NCBI RefSeq assembly: GCF_004792665.1
Contig: NZ_SRZX01000001.1
Coordinates: 930,001-994,000 of the forward strand
Source of the DNA: Marinobacter orientalis
Lineage (GTDB): Bacteria; Pseudomonadota; Gammaproteobacteria; Pseudomonadales; Oleiphilaceae
Reading direction: 5' to 3'
DNA length: 64,000 bases
Numbering within the stretch: position 1 is the stretch's first letter; each line of letters begins with the position of its first letter. Below are positions 36,429-45,495 of this stretch, one piece after another. The notes under the pieces are model-generated. The model was not told the origin of the DNA and made no database searches. It saw only the letters and a list, made by a program, of their open reading frames with translations. Position numbers and translations under genes: made by a program.

Positions 36429-36541
36429 GTGAAGGAAAGACATCCTTTTCCGAAACACGCTCCTTCGGCCCATCCATGTGGCGCTTGAGCTTTGCCATCC
36501 ATGGCTCCGCACAGTTTCGGAAAAGGATGTCTTCCCTTCAC
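36429..36541 (+). repeat. Variable-arm palindromic element, copy 1
   Basis: Inverted 28-bp arms (36429-36456 and 36514-36541, 27 of 28 paired) enclose a 57-bp core (36457-36513). The core starts ACGCTCCTTCGGC and ends GCCATCCATGGCTCCGCACA. It is nearly identical in core to the element at 55503-55615, but the arms share no sequence. It occupies the leader between the MerR-type operator and merR. Confidence 0.9.
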
Positions 36542-36572
36542 TCGATGAACATTGGGAATGGCCGTCAGAGTT

Positions 36573-37004
36573 ATGAAAGTTAAAGACATCGCTATGGGTG
36601 CGGGGGTTAACCCCGATACCGTCCGGTTTTACACTCGGGAAGGGTTACTGAAACCTACGAGGAATCCGGACAACAACTACCAGCAGTACGACGCTGAAGA
36701 TCTGCGGAGGCTGCGGTTTGCCCGCAAAGCACGTCAGTTGGGATTCTCGCTACCGGAAATCCGCCAGATTCTGGAACAGGCGGAGGATCATCATTCTCCC
36801 TGTCCCATGGTCCGGGATGTATTTCAGCAGCGGCTGGCGGAGGTGGAGCGTGAAATTGCCGAACTGCAGCAGCTTCGCAACCGTATGACGGCGGCGCTTT
36901 CTGCCTGGCAGGACATGCCGGATGGTACGCCGGATGGCCATACGATCTGCCGTTTGATTGAACACTGGGACGAATCAGTCCCGGAGCCAGCCACCGAGGA
37001 GTGA
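36573..37004 (+). CDS. MerR-family heavy-metal regulator of the copper operon
   Basis: This regulator of about 143 residues begins with the MerR helix-turn-helix (VNPDTVRFYTREGLL at residues 11-25). A dimerisation helix follows, with metal-site candidates Cys in HHSPCPMVRDVF near 77 and Cys in DGHTICRLIEHW near 128. The two-cysteine layout differs from classical CueR, which has its pair in a C-terminal loop, and resembles the ZntR/CadR branch. Its neighbours are copper genes, so copper or silver is the likely inducer. ATG 36573 fits the family start; ATG 36558 would add MAVRV. The next gene, copA, starts 6 bp after its stop. Confidence 0.9.
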   Translation: MKVKDIAMGAGVNPDTVRFYTREGLLKPTRNPDNNYQQYDAEDLRRLRFARKARQLGFSLPEIRQILEQAEDHHSPCPMVRDVFQQRLAEVEREIAELQQLRNRMTAALSAWQDMPDGTPDGHTICRLIEHWDESVPEPATEE

Positions 37005-37010
37005 TGCCTG

Positions 37011-39602
37011 ATGAATGAGAAAACCGCGTTACACCCTGCGCTGTCGATATCCGGCGCATCCTGTCAGGGTTGCGTTCGCAGGATTCGGGGTGCTCTGGAG
37101 CCGTTGACCGGCAGTGGCGACCGGGTTGAGGTGAATCTGGACGAGCAGACGGTTGCGCTGCCGGATGGCGTTGATACCGGTGAAGCAGCCCGTGTTGTCA
37201 CGGAGGCCGGTTACCCCGCCTCGCCCCTGACGGAGTCAGAGTCTTCCGCCGCTGGTCCGGTTCCGCAGAGTGACCATTGCCATGCCGGTAAAGATCAGGG
37301 CCAGACTGAAATCCGGCAGGAGCCTGAACAGGAAACGGGTAAAACCGGTTCTGCGGCTGACGGCGACCAGATTCACCTGGCGGTGACCGGCGCTACCTGC
37401 GCTTCCTGTGTGAACACCATTGAAAAGGCACTGAAGTCGGTGGATGGGATCACCGGGGCCCATATGAACCTGGCCGACAATACTGCCACGGCTACCGGGC
37501 ATGCCGACCCGCAGACGCTGATTAAAGCAGTGGAAAGTGCCGGCTACGGGGCCAGCGTGATCGACGACCCGGATGCGGCGGATGATCGCAGGCAGGAACA
37601 GGATCGCAAGCAGTACAAGACGCTGTTGGTGAAGATGGCTGTCAGCCTGAGCCTGGGTCTTGGTCTGATGATCTGGGGCATGGGCTTCAACACCATGATG
37701 GTCACCCCGGACAACCAGATGACCTGGCTTACTCTGGGCATTCTGACCCTGGGTGTGATGATTGCCACTGGTGGCCACTTCTACACCGGTGCCTGGAAGG
37801 CATTCCGCCATCACAATGCCAACATGGACACTCTGATTGCCCTGGGGACCGGCACTGCCTGGGTCTATTCCATCGTGGTGGCCAGTGTCCCCGATGCGCT
37901 GCCGGAAATGGCGCGACATGTGTATTTTGAAGCCTCGGCGATGATTATCGGCCTGATCAATCTGGGCCAGGCACTGGAACTTCGCGCCAAGGGCAAAACC
38001 TCTGAAGCCGTGCGTCGGCTGCTGGACCTGCGGGCAAAAACCGCGCGGGTTATCCGTGATGGCGAAGAGCAGGACCTGCCGGTGGAACAGGTCCGGGTCG
38101 GGGACCGTATCCGTGTCCGTCCCGGCGAAAAACTGCCGGTGGACGGGGAAATCTCCGAAGGTACTACCCGCATCGATGAAAGCATGCTCACCGGGGAACC
38201 CATGCCCGTCAGCAAGGGCGAGGGCGATGGTGTGTCCGCGGGCACCCTGAATACTCACGGTTCGATTATATACAGGGCCACCCGTGTGGGCAGCGAAACT
38301 GCCCTTGCCCAGATTATCCGCCTGGTCAAGAAAGCCCAGGGTTCCAAGCCTGCCATCGGGCGCCTCGCCGACAAGATTTCCGCGGTATTCGTGCCCACGG
38401 TCATGCTGATAGCTGTAGTGGCCGCGCTGGTCTGGTACAACGTCGGGCCGGAGCCGACCGTGGTGCACATGATGGTCGCTGCCACCACCGTGCTGATCAT
38501 CGCCTGCCCCTGCGCCCTGGGCCTGGCAACGCCAATGTCAGTGATGGTGGGTGTCGGCAAGGCTGCGGAATATGGCGCCCTGATCCGCCAGGGTGATGCC
38601 CTGCAGACCGCCGGCAAACTGGACCTGGTGATACTGGACAAGACCGGCACCATCACCGGGGGCCATCCGGTAGTCACCCGTTTCCATGCCACTGATGACG
38701 ATAAAGGCAGATTGTTGGCCCTGGCCGCTGGCCTGGAGCAGCACTCGGAACACCCGTTGGCGGAAGCCATAATGGCAAAAGCCGGCGAAGAAGACGCCAG
38801 CCCGGAACATGTTACCGGATTCGAGGCCCTCAATGGCAAAGGCGTAAAGGGCGAGTTGGACGGTCAACCTTTACGCCTGGGCAATCGCCGCTGGCTGGAG
38901 GGTGAGGGCGTTGATCTGTCCGGGTTGCAGGACGAGGCCGATACCATTACCTCCGAAGCCGGAACGCCGCTGTTCCTGGCACTGGGTGAAAGAGCCATGG
39001 GCGTGATCGGCGTTGCCGACGCGATCAAACAGGATTCGCGGGACGCCATCCGCCGCCTGCACGATGCCGGCATTCGGGTGATGATGGTGACCGGTGACGT
39101 GGACGCCACCGCCCGGGCCATCGCCCGGAAAACCGGGATTGACGATTACCGCGCCGAGGTGTTGCCGGAAGACAAGGCCACCATCGTCAGCGAAATGCGC
39201 GGCAAGGGCTACACCGTAGCGATGGTGGGCGACGGTATCAACGACGCGCCTGCCCTGGCCGCAGCGGACGTCGGCTTTGCCATTGGCACCGGAACCGATG
39301 TCGCCATCGAAAGCGCCGGTATCACCCTGATGCGGGGTTCACTTCATGGTGTAGCCGATGCCATTGAGATATCGCGGGCCACCGTTCGTAATATCCACCA
39401 GAACCTGTTTGGTGCTTTTATATACAACTCCATGGGTATACCGGTCGCAGCCGGGCTGTTATACCCTGTATGGGGAATGTTGATGAGCCCGATACTGGCC
39501 GGCGCCGCCATGTCGCTGTCCTCGGTGACGGTGGTCACCAACGCCAACCGGCTGCGGTTTTTCAGAACCAGCAATAACGCCGGCAGGGAGGGGAACCAAT
39601 GA
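37011..39602 (+). CDS. copA: Copper-exporting P1B-type ATPase
   Basis: The 863-residue P-type ATPase has two N-terminal heavy-metal domains: a divergent one with SCQGC at about 17-21, and a typical TCASC near 128. They are joined by a His/Cys-containing linker (DHCHAGKDQ). The transport Cys-Pro-Cys is near residue 503, the phosphorylation site DKTGT near 544, the HP locus SEHPLAEA near 582, and GDGIND near 743. YNSMG and the final MSLSSV helices are Cu+-ATPase signatures. It expels Cu+ from the cytoplasm. It ends in ATGA overlapping a 39-codon gene. Confidence 0.96.
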   Translation: MNEKTALHPALSISGASCQGCVRRIRGALEPLTGSGDRVEVNLDEQTVALPDGVDTGEAARVVTEAGYPASPLTESESSAAGPVPQSDHCHAGKDQGQTEIRQEPEQETGKTGSAADGDQIHLAVTGATCASCVNTIEKALKSVDGITGAHMNLADNTATATGHADPQTLIKAVESAGYGASVIDDPDAADDRRQEQDRKQYKTLLVKMAVSLSLGLGLMIWGMGFNTMMVTPDNQMTWLTLGILTLGVMIATGGHFYTGAWKAFRHHNANMDTLIALGTGTAWVYSIVVASVPDALPEMARHVYFEASAMIIGLINLGQALELRAKGKTSEAVRRLLDLRAKTARVIRDGEEQDLPVEQVRVGDRIRVRPGEKLPVDGEISEGTTRIDESMLTGEPMPVSKGEGDGVSAGTLNTHGSIIYRATRVGSETALAQIIRLVKKAQGSKPAIGRLADKISAVFVPTVMLIAVVAALVWYNVGPEPTVVHMMVAATTVLIIACPCALGLATPMSVMVGVGKAAEYGALIRQGDALQTAGKLDLVILDKTGTITGGHPVVTRFHATDDDKGRLLALAAGLEQHSEHPLAEAIMAKAGEEDASPEHVTGFEALNGKGVKGELDGQPLRLGNRRWLEGEGVDLSGLQDEADTITSEAGTPLFLALGERAMGVIGVADAIKQDSRDAIRRLHDAGIRVMMVTGDVDATARAIARKTGIDDYRAEVLPEDKATIVSEMRGKGYTVAMVGDGINDAPALAAADVGFAIGTGTDVAIESAGITLMRGSLHGVADAIEISRATVRNIHQNLFGAFIYNSMGIPVAAGLLYPVWGMLMSPILAGAAMSLSSVTVVTNANRLRFFRTSNNAGREGNQ

Positions 39603-39718
39603 GCACACTTCTGGTCAATGCCGGAGGACTGATCCTGATGGCCGCCATCGTCTGGTGGTTCTGGCTATCGCCCTCCGACGGCAGCAAACCGGACAACGAT
39701 CACAGCCAACATCACTGA
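39599..39718 (+). CDS. 39-residue membrane peptide coupled to copA
   Basis: This short gene starts inside the copA stop (ATGA overlap) with GGGAGGGGAACC upstream, a strong ribosome binding site. The peptide has one transmembrane helix ending in IVWWFWLS (residues 17-24) and a polar, His-containing tail (DHSQHH). The hydrophobic [15 protein letters not shown] anchor resembles the N-terminal anchor of small cupredoxin-type proteins encoded beside copper ATPases, but no cupredoxin domain follows. It could be a truncated relic or a dedicated copper-handling peptide. It lies 9 bp before the DUF411 gene. Confidence 0.7.
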   Translation: MSTLLVNAGGLILMAAIVWWFWLSPSDGSKPDNDHSQHH

Positions 39719-39727
39719 GGTAACGTC

Positions 39728-40177
39728 ATGAAAAAACACATGCTGGCCCTGGGCCTCGTCGCCACCGTTGGTCTGAGCAGCCAATTACAGGCCGAAGAGG
39801 AGCTCAAAGACATTCATGTCTACAAGTCCCCCACTTGCGGCTGTTGCACCGATTGGGTGGATCATCTGGAGGACAATGGTTTCAAGGTGGAAGTGACCGA
39901 AACCAACGACCTGAACCCCATCAAGATCGATGCCGGCCTGACACCGTCACTGGCCAGTTGCCACACGGCGTTTGTCGGTGATTACGTGATCGAAGGGCAC
40001 GTTCCGGCCAACGACATTCACCGCCTGATCGCGAATGCCCCGAAAGCCAAAGGCCTGGCGGTACCGGGCATGCCGGCGGGCTCCCCCGGCATGGAAATGG
40101 GTGACCGCAAAGATCACTACCAGGTGCTGATGTTTAACGAGAGCGGTCAGACCAGGGTGTTTGCAGAGCACAACTAG
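39728..40177 (+). CDS. DUF411 periplasmic copper-associated protein
   Basis: The 149-residue protein has a Sec signal peptide (cleavage near LQA, residue 22) and the DUF411 signature: VYKSPTCGCCTDWVDHL near 32 with a CxCC-type metal or redox site, and LASCHTAFVGDYVIEGHVP near 76. Members are frequent in copper and silver resistance clusters and are thought to bind metal in the periplasm. A Met-rich stretch (GMPAGSPGMEMGD) near 118 may add soft-metal ligands. It ends the merR-copA operon. Confidence 0.93.
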   Translation: MKKHMLALGLVATVGLSSQLQAEEELKDIHVYKSPTCGCCTDWVDHLEDNGFKVEVTETNDLNPIKIDAGLTPSLASCHTAFVGDYVIEGHVPANDIHRLIANAPKAKGLAVPGMPAGSPGMEMGDRKDHYQVLMFNESGQTRVFAEHN

Positions 40178-40199
40178 ACTTTACTTCGCCCCATGACCA

Positions 40200-40230
40200 T
40201 CCCGGCCGAGGAATCGAGCCGGGAAATTAA
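40200..40230 (+). terminator. Possible terminator after the copper operon
   Basis: A 7-bp stem (TCCCGGC / GCCGGGA) with an 11-nt loop is followed by AATTAA. Without a proper T-run it is only a weak candidate. Confidence 0.3.
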
Positions 40231-40314
40231 CCCCGCGTAACAGGTCTGACTCATACCGCCATAACCGGTATACTCCCCGGCAACATTCAAATTTTATCCA
40301 GTCAGGTTCTGTTC

Positions 40315-42303
40315 ATGCTAAACGCCGACGCCCTCACCCAGTTGCGCCAGCTGAAGTCCGATATTGAAGAAAACAAGGTGGTGTTTCGCGGCACTGTCAA
40401 AGCCACCAACGGGCGCTTCGGCTTTGTAGCACTGGATGAAGGCAGGGACGTGTTCCTGCCGCCGGAAGAAATGCAGAAAGTCCTGCCCGGCGACCAGGTT
40501 ACCGTTACCGAGCAGGAAGGCGACAAGGGCAAGACCCAGGGCGTGGTGGACGAACTGCTGGAAACCAGCCTCGACACCTTCGTTGGACGCTATCTGGTGA
40601 AAGGCAAGGGCCACTTTGTAGTGCCTGAGACGCCTGGCATCAACCGCTGGATTTTCATTCCACCGCAAGAGCGCCAGAATGCAGAGCCCGATGACTACAT
40701 CTACTGCCGCATCCACAAGCATCCCATCAAGGATGGCAAGGGCCAGGCAAAGATCCTGAAAGTGATCGGCAAGGCCGGAGAGTCCGGCATCGAGCGCTCC
40801 TTCACGGTCGCCACCTTCGACCTGCCGGATGCCTGGCCGGAAGCTGTTAACAAACAGGCCGAGGCACTGGATGAGTCCGTGATAGAGGCCAGGGGCGAAG
40901 ACCGTGAAGACCGCACCGACCAGCCCTACGTCACCATCGACAGCCCCGGCACCCAGGACATGGACGATGCGCTGCTGGCCGAGCCCAATGCCACCGGCTG
41001 GAAACTCTCCATTGCCATCGCTGACCCCACTGCAGTCGTTGAGCCGGGCAGTCCGGCCGAGCAGGAAGCCTTCCGCCGCGCTACCGCCATCTACTTCCCC
41101 GGCGAGCCGCTGCCAATGCTTCCGGACTCCCTCAGCACCCGTCTGTGCTCGCTGATGCCGGAGGTCAAACGCCTGGCGCTGATCTGTGACCTGCAGGTAA
41201 ACAACGACGGCAGTCTCGGCGACTACAGCTTCCACCAGGCGGTGATTCGCTCTCACGGAAAACTCAGTTACGAACTGGTATCCAACCTGATTGAGGGCCG
41301 GGAAGCCGATGACGTCAACGCGCTGTCGGACAGCGTCGTCAACAGCCTGGACCAGCTCCACCAGGCCGCCACGGCGCTCCGGAAATGGCGGAACGAGCAC
41401 GCTCTGGTGAATGGCGACCGTCCCGAATTCCGCCTGCGCCTGGATGAGAATCGCCGGATACGGCTGATTGAACCTTCCGTGCAGAATGAGGCCCACCGCC
41501 TGGTGGAGGAATGCATGATCGCCGCCAACCGCTGTGCGGCCGACTTCCTCGGCCAGCAGAACAAGGGCCTGTTTATCCAGCATCCGGGTTTGCGCGAAGA
41601 CCGTGCCGACAACGTTCGGGCCCTGCTGGAGGGCTATGCCCCCGACCTCGCCGGGGTGGATGCCACCAGTGCAGAAGGTTTCCGCGATCTGATGAAACAG
41701 ACCGAGGGACTGGATTCGGAAGTACCGGTCAAGGCCGTCATCTCCCGCCAGCTTGCCCGTGCCGAGCTATCGTTCACACCTGCACCCCATCAGGGCATGG
41801 GACTGGCCGCCTACACCACCTTTACCTCACCACTGCGCAAGTTCAGCGACTTCTACGTGCATCGGCTGGTCAAGTCGATTCTGTGGCAGGAGCCACTGAG
41901 CGAGCTGAACGAGGCAGAGCTGGCAGAACTGCAACTGGCGCAGTTCCGCGCGCGGCAGGCGGCCAACAGCCTGGAAAGCTGGCTGAAAAGCGACTTCGCC
42001 CGCACCCTGGGCGAGGACGCCATGACCGGCGTAATCAGCCGCACCACGCCGTCGGGCTTTTTCGTGCGGCTGGACGCCAATGGTCTGGAAGGATTTGTCA
42101 GCTGCAAGACCCTGGACGGCAAGTTCAGCTTCGATCCGGTGACCCTGCGCCTGGTTCACAACAGGAACGGCCGAACCTTCCAGCTTGAGCAGCCGGTGAC
42201 CGTGACCTTTTCCGGCGTGGATGACGAGCGCAAACAGATCCTTTTCAATCTGGTGGAAACACAGGCTGGAGATGGCGAGCCTGGCAACAAAGGCGACGCT
42301 TGA
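40315..42303 (+). CDS. rnb: Exoribonuclease II (RNB family)
   Basis: The 662-residue protein has N-terminal cold-shock/OB domains (about 20-175). The RNB catalytic domain follows, with the acidic cluster TIDSPGTQDMDDAL near 205-218, and a C-terminal S1 domain (about 560-645, MTGVISRTTPSGFFVRLDANGLEGFV). Its length is close to E. coli RNase II and it lacks the long C-terminal basic tail of RNase R. It degrades mRNA 3' to 5'. It is a single gene with its own upstream gap of 137 bp. Confidence 0.92.
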   Translation: MLNADALTQLRQLKSDIEENKVVFRGTVKATNGRFGFVALDEGRDVFLPPEEMQKVLPGDQVTVTEQEGDKGKTQGVVDELLETSLDTFVGRYLVKGKGHFVVPETPGINRWIFIPPQERQNAEPDDYIYCRIHKHPIKDGKGQAKILKVIGKAGESGIERSFTVATFDLPDAWPEAVNKQAEALDESVIEARGEDREDRTDQPYVTIDSPGTQDMDDALLAEPNATGWKLSIAIADPTAVVEPGSPAEQEAFRRATAIYFPGEPLPMLPDSLSTRLCSLMPEVKRLALICDLQVNNDGSLGDYSFHQAVIRSHGKLSYELVSNLIEGREADDVNALSDSVVNSLDQLHQAATALRKWRNEHALVNGDRPEFRLRLDENRRIRLIEPSVQNEAHRLVEECMIAANRCAADFLGQQNKGLFIQHPGLREDRADNVRALLEGYAPDLAGVDATSAEGFRDLMKQTEGLDSEVPVKAVISRQLARAELSFTPAPHQGMGLAAYTTFTSPLRKFSDFYVHRLVKSILWQEPLSELNEAELAELQLAQFRARQAANSLESWLKSDFARTLGEDAMTGVISRTTPSGFFVRLDANGLEGFVSCKTLDGKFSFDPVTLRLVHNRNGRTFQLEQPVTVTFSGVDDERKQILFNLVETQAGDGEPGNKGDA

Positions 42304-42369
42304 AAATCCGGTCTCGGATAACCATCGTATTGGGTTGAAGGCGCTTATTTATTACGGAGGTGAATCCGG

Positions 42370-42579
42370 ATGCCTATCAGCCCAACGGAATTCCTGAAGA
42401 AGTACGGCTTCGAAGAGGAAGAAGAGGAGCGGGACCACAGCCTGCGCCACAATGCCCTGGAGCATGCCAGGCACCTCAAGCGCCCCCATGCCGGTACCCC
42501 TCACGACTGGGAAGAGTGGGAGCGCTACAAGAAAGAGCATCCCGATGAGGTCGACGACGATGAAGACAGCAACAACTAG
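42370..42579 (+). CDS. Small acidic protein of unknown function
   Basis: The 69-residue protein is strongly charged: an EEEEEERDH run near residue 15, then a His/Arg-rich helix, and an acidic tail (DEVDDDEDSNN). No membrane segment, Cys or known motif is visible. The ATG is preceded by ACGGAGGTGA, complementary to eight bases of the 16S anti-Shine-Dalgarno, one of the best ribosome binding sites in the window, so the gene is likely expressed strongly. It follows rnb by 66 bp and overlaps the convergent acyltransferase stop by 3-4 bases. Confidence 0.75.
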   Translation: MPISPTEFLKKYGFEEEEEERDHSLRHNALEHARHLKRPHAGTPHDWEEWERYKKEHPDEVDDDEDSNN

Positions 42580-43472
42580 CTTCCTTCAAGCATCCTCGAC
42601 AGGCGTTCATCTTTTGCCCGCCACAGCTCCGCCAGCCAGTTCTTCACGTTTCTGCGGTGTTCGGCATCGGTTGCATAGTCCCGGCCCTTGAGGTGCTCGG
42701 GAATATCGAAGGTGTCGATCTCCATTTTTACTTCGCTGACCCTGCCGCACATGAAATCCCAGAAGGTGGGGGCACCACCCGGATAGGCGATGGTCACATC
42801 CACCAGGGTTTCGATGGCATCCCCCATGGCGTCCAGCACGAACGCCACCCCTCCGGCCTTGGGAGTCAGCAGATGGGTGTATTTTGATTTCTGCTGGTCG
42901 TGCTTGGCCTGCGTAAAGCGGGTGCCTTCCACAAAGTTCATGATGCTCACCGGTGTATGGCGGAACTTTTCGCAGGCCTGGCGCGTGGCTTTCAGGTCTT
43001 CACCACGTTTTTCCGGATGCTTGATCAGGTATTCGCGGGTGTAGCGTTTCATGAACGGGAAATCCAGGCCCCACCAGGCCAGGCCGATGACCGGCACCCA
43101 GATCAGCTGTTGCTTGAGAAAGAACTTGAGAAACGGCGCCCGACGGTTGAATACCCGCTGCATGGCAAAAATGTCGACCCAGCTCTGGTGGTTACTGAGC
43201 ACCAGGTACCAGCTTTCCCGTTCGAGTTTTTCAGCGCCGTGCACGGTCCATTTGGTGCCATGGGTAAGTTTCATCCAGCCGGTATTGCAGGCCACCCAGG
43301 ACTCGGAGATCCAGATGATGGCTTTGGTGCAGAGCACACGGAAGCCCTGGTGCGGAATGATGAGCTTGAAGATGGCCGGAATGTAGAGAAGCAGGCACCA
43401 GAACAGAGTGTTGAGTCCCAGCAGGATGGAGCTGAGTACGCCGATGACCGGAGCTGGCAGAAAGCTGAGCAT
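42576..43472 (-). CDS. PlsC-type acyltransferase (YihG-like)
   Basis: This protein of about 298 residues has an N-terminal membrane helix (LSSILLGLNTLFWCLLLYIP) and the glycerolipid acyltransferase motifs: NHQSWVD (HX4D, near residue 86), FPFMKRYTRE, and FVEGTRF (near 160). It is predicted to acylate a lysophospholipid or lysophosphatidic acid at the inner membrane; the substrate is uncertain. The start at 43472 (MLSFLPAP) is chosen because the longer frame, open to 43661, runs through a dispersed palindromic element and gives a nonsense N-terminus. Confidence 0.9.
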   Translation of the reverse strand: MLSFLPAPVIGVLSSILLGLNTLFWCLLLYIPAIFKLIIPHQGFRVLCTKAIIWISESWVACNTGWMKLTHGTKWTVHGAEKLERESWYLVLSNHQSWVDIFAMQRVFNRRAPFLKFFLKQQLIWVPVIGLAWWGLDFPFMKRYTREYLIKHPEKRGEDLKATRQACEKFRHTPVSIMNFVEGTRFTQAKHDQQKSKYTHLLTPKAGGVAFVLDAMGDAIETLVDVTIAYPGGAPTFWDFMCGRVSEVKMEIDTFDIPEHLKGRDYATDAEHRRNVKNWLAELWRAKDERLSRMLEGS

Positions 43473-43594
43473 GATTGTCCTGTTGTTGGTTTTATTGCGA
43501 TGGACAAATGATACCAATGGTTGGCGCGTTTGGGCAGTGGCCTGAAGTAACCGGTTTGCCATTGGTGATGGACGTTCTTGCCATAGTTCTGGCC

Positions 43595-43648
43595 TGTGCG
43601 GAGCCAGGGATGGCGGAGCCCAGGCGTACAGGGATGTATTCACAGCGT
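43595..43648 (-). repeat. Core of the palindromic family without matching arms, copy B
   Basis: On the minus strand this reads ACGCTGTGAATACATCCCTG, then GGGCTCCGCCATCCCTGGC and CCGCACA, a clear member of the core family. The flanks do not pair with each other, unlike the four complete copies. Confidence 0.8.
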
Positions 43649-43688
43649 GTTTCTGGATCACCCTTTCCGAGCCGTGCCGCCACCAACG

Positions 43689-44360
43689 TCAGAGGCTGGC
43701 CAATGTCGGGGGCAACTCCGACAGGCTGCGAACCACCGCATTCGGCTGAATCCCCCAGTCCTCGAAAACCTTCCCCGCATCCCTCTGAACCCATATGGCC
43801 ATCAGCCCCGCTGCCCGGGCCCCGATCACATCCCAGGCATTACTGGACACCAGACACAACGGCTGATCCATCGCCCCCGTCGCCCGCCGGGCATAGGCAT
43901 AAACCGCCGGATCCGGCTTGAAGCTCTTGATATCGTCCACCGACACCAACCCGTCAAACACCGCCAGCAGATCATTGTGGCCCAATACCTTCTCCAGCGC
44001 CGGATAGGTGCCGTTGGAAAACGCGTACATCAGATAATCCCCTTCCAGGGACTTCAATGCCGGCAGCGAATCATCAAACGCAGGCAGGGACAGATAGGCC
44101 GCCATCAACTCATCCTCCCGCTCCGGGTTCAGATCAAGCCCATGGCTGGCCATCGCATACCGCAGCGCCTGACGGGTACAGGCCCCGAAATCCTCATACA
44201 TCCGCATCAGACCCTTGCGGAAGGAAAACTCCAGCTGCTTCTCCCGCCACTGGGCGCTGACAGACTCCGCCGCCTTGCCCGCATCCGGTGCCAGCAGTTC
44301 GGCCATACCCATCGGGTCCACCAGGGTTCCATACACATCAAATGCCAGAATCGGCTTCAT
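43689..44360 (-). CDS. (S)-2-haloacid dehalogenase, type II (HAD family)
   Basis: The 223-residue HAD enzyme has the L-2-haloacid dehalogenase residue set: nucleophile Asp in AFDVYGTLVD near residue 8, Arg in QWREKQLEFS near 39, Ser-Asn in FSNGT near 115, Lys in KSFKPDP near 147, and SSNAWD near 170. It would convert (S)-2-haloacids to (R)-2-hydroxyacids, though such proteins may act on other small substrates in vivo. It is divergent from a LysR gene across 134 bp holding two inverted repeats, so that regulator is its likely controller. Confidence 0.9.
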   Translation of the reverse strand: MKPILAFDVYGTLVDPMGMAELLAPDAGKAAESVSAQWREKQLEFSFRKGLMRMYEDFGACTRQALRYAMASHGLDLNPEREDELMAAYLSLPAFDDSLPALKSLEGDYLMYAFSNGTYPALEKVLGHNDLLAVFDGLVSVDDIKSFKPDPAVYAYARRATGAMDQPLCLVSSNAWDVIGARAAGLMAIWVQRDAGKVFEDWGIQPNAVVRSLSELPPTLASL

Positions 44361-44405
44361 CGCGATCTCCTTTGTCAGGCTTGCAGCGTAATCTCACTCC
44401 AGACA

Positions 44406-44435
44406 ATGCCGAAACGGCATCTGAATGTATATTCA
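44406..44435. promoter_or_regulatory. Inverted repeats in the dehalogenase/lysR divergent region
   Basis: Two adjacent dyads are present: ATGCCG-AAA-CGGCAT (44406-44420) and TGAATGTATATTCA (44422-44435). The second has the A+T-rich dyad form of LysR-type binding sites. They lie 46-75 bp from the dehalogenase start and 60-89 bp from lysR, a suitable position for autoregulation and activation. Confidence 0.45.
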
Positions 44436-44494
44436 ACAATGCCACAGCGAGAGCATAATAGGCAGCCCCCGGCACATAGCGTACACTCCCATTC

Positions 44495-45406
44495 ATGAAC
44501 CCCGTTGATGCATTTAACCTCGACATCCGCGCTCTCAGCACCTTCATTGCCGTGCTGGACGAAGGCAGTGTATCGAGGGCAGCCGTCCGCCTGGGAGTGA
44601 GCCAATCCGCGGTCAGCCACACCCTGGACCGCCTGCGGCAGGCCCTGGGGGATGCCCTGTTCGTCAAATCCGGCCGCGGCATAGTGCCCACCCGCTACGC
44701 CGTCCAGGCCGGGCCCCATATCCGCCAGATACTGGACGATCTACACTCCCTGTCCTCCGGCCCGCCATTCACACCGGCCAGCGCCGAATTCACCTTCACC
44801 ATCGCCGCCAACGACTACCAGCGCGACCTGCTGTTACCCGGCTTACTGTCAGTCCTTCGACGGGAAGCTCCCGGCATTCGTCTGCAGGTAATCCCGTCCG
44901 GCATTCCCACCGCCGACATGCTGCGTAAGGACTTGTGCGATCTGATTATTTCCCCCCACGCACCGGAGGCAACCGATATCATGCAAAGGGGCCTGATGGC
45001 GGATCATATGGTGGTCTTCTTTGACCCGGCCCACCGTCAGCCTCCGCAATCCCTGGCGGATTACCTGAAGGCGGATCACATCGGCATCCTGTTCGGTACC
45101 GGCGAGAAAACAGCGTTTGAAGACTCGTTATCCGCCCGCGGCCTGACACGGCCAACGGCAGTCACCGTCTCCAACTTCTCCGGCCTGCCGGGGTTCCTGC
45201 GCGGAACCGACATGCTTGCCACTGCGCCGAAACGCATGAGTGAACACTTACTGCAGGACTTTGCCTCGACGCCTCTGCCCTTTGACTACAAGCCGTTCAC
45301 CTTGCTGATGCTTTGGCATAAACGCAACCAGACCGACCCCGCGCACCGCTGGATCCGCAACCTCGTTAATGGCGTGGCCGCGACAATGAACGACCTCAAT
45401 TCCTGA
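44495..45406 (+). CDS. LysR-family transcriptional regulator
   Basis: The 303-residue regulator has the LysR helix-turn-helix (VLDEGSVSRAAVRLGVSQSAVSHTLDRLR, in short SRAAVRLGVSQSAVSHTL near residue 26) and a substrate-binding domain (about 92-295). It is divergently transcribed from the haloacid dehalogenase gene, the classic layout for a regulator and its target, and probably also controls itself. The effector is not predictable from sequence. The following MFS gene is separated by 230 bp and a palindromic element. Confidence 0.92.
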   Translation: MNPVDAFNLDIRALSTFIAVLDEGSVSRAAVRLGVSQSAVSHTLDRLRQALGDALFVKSGRGIVPTRYAVQAGPHIRQILDDLHSLSSGPPFTPASAEFTFTIAANDYQRDLLLPGLLSVLRREAPGIRLQVIPSGIPTADMLRKDLCDLIISPHAPEATDIMQRGLMADHMVVFFDPAHRQPPQSLADYLKADHIGILFGTGEKTAFEDSLSARGLTRPTAVTVSNFSGLPGFLRGTDMLATAPKRMSEHLLQDFASTPLPFDYKPFTLLMLWHKRNQTDPAHRWIRNLVNGVAATMNDLNS

Positions 45407-45419
45407 TTCATCTGTTTTG

Positions 45420-45436
45420 TTCATATATTGTATGAA
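45420..45436. promoter_or_regulatory. A+T-rich dyad upstream of the Bcr/CflA gene
   Basis: TTCATA-TATTG-TATGAA is a perfect 6-bp dyad shortly after the lysR stop. It could be an operator for the following efflux gene, although a palindromic element separates them. Confidence 0.3.
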
Positions 45437-45495
45437 GCCGGCGGTCGTTATCCTGCCTCCATTACTACGTAGACTGATCAGATTCCGAGTAGGTC

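Noticed and set aside
42576..43661. Acyltransferase frame extended to a start at 43661
   Set aside because: The extra 63 residues translate a dispersed palindromic core and have no family support; the ATG at 43472 gives a normal N-terminus.
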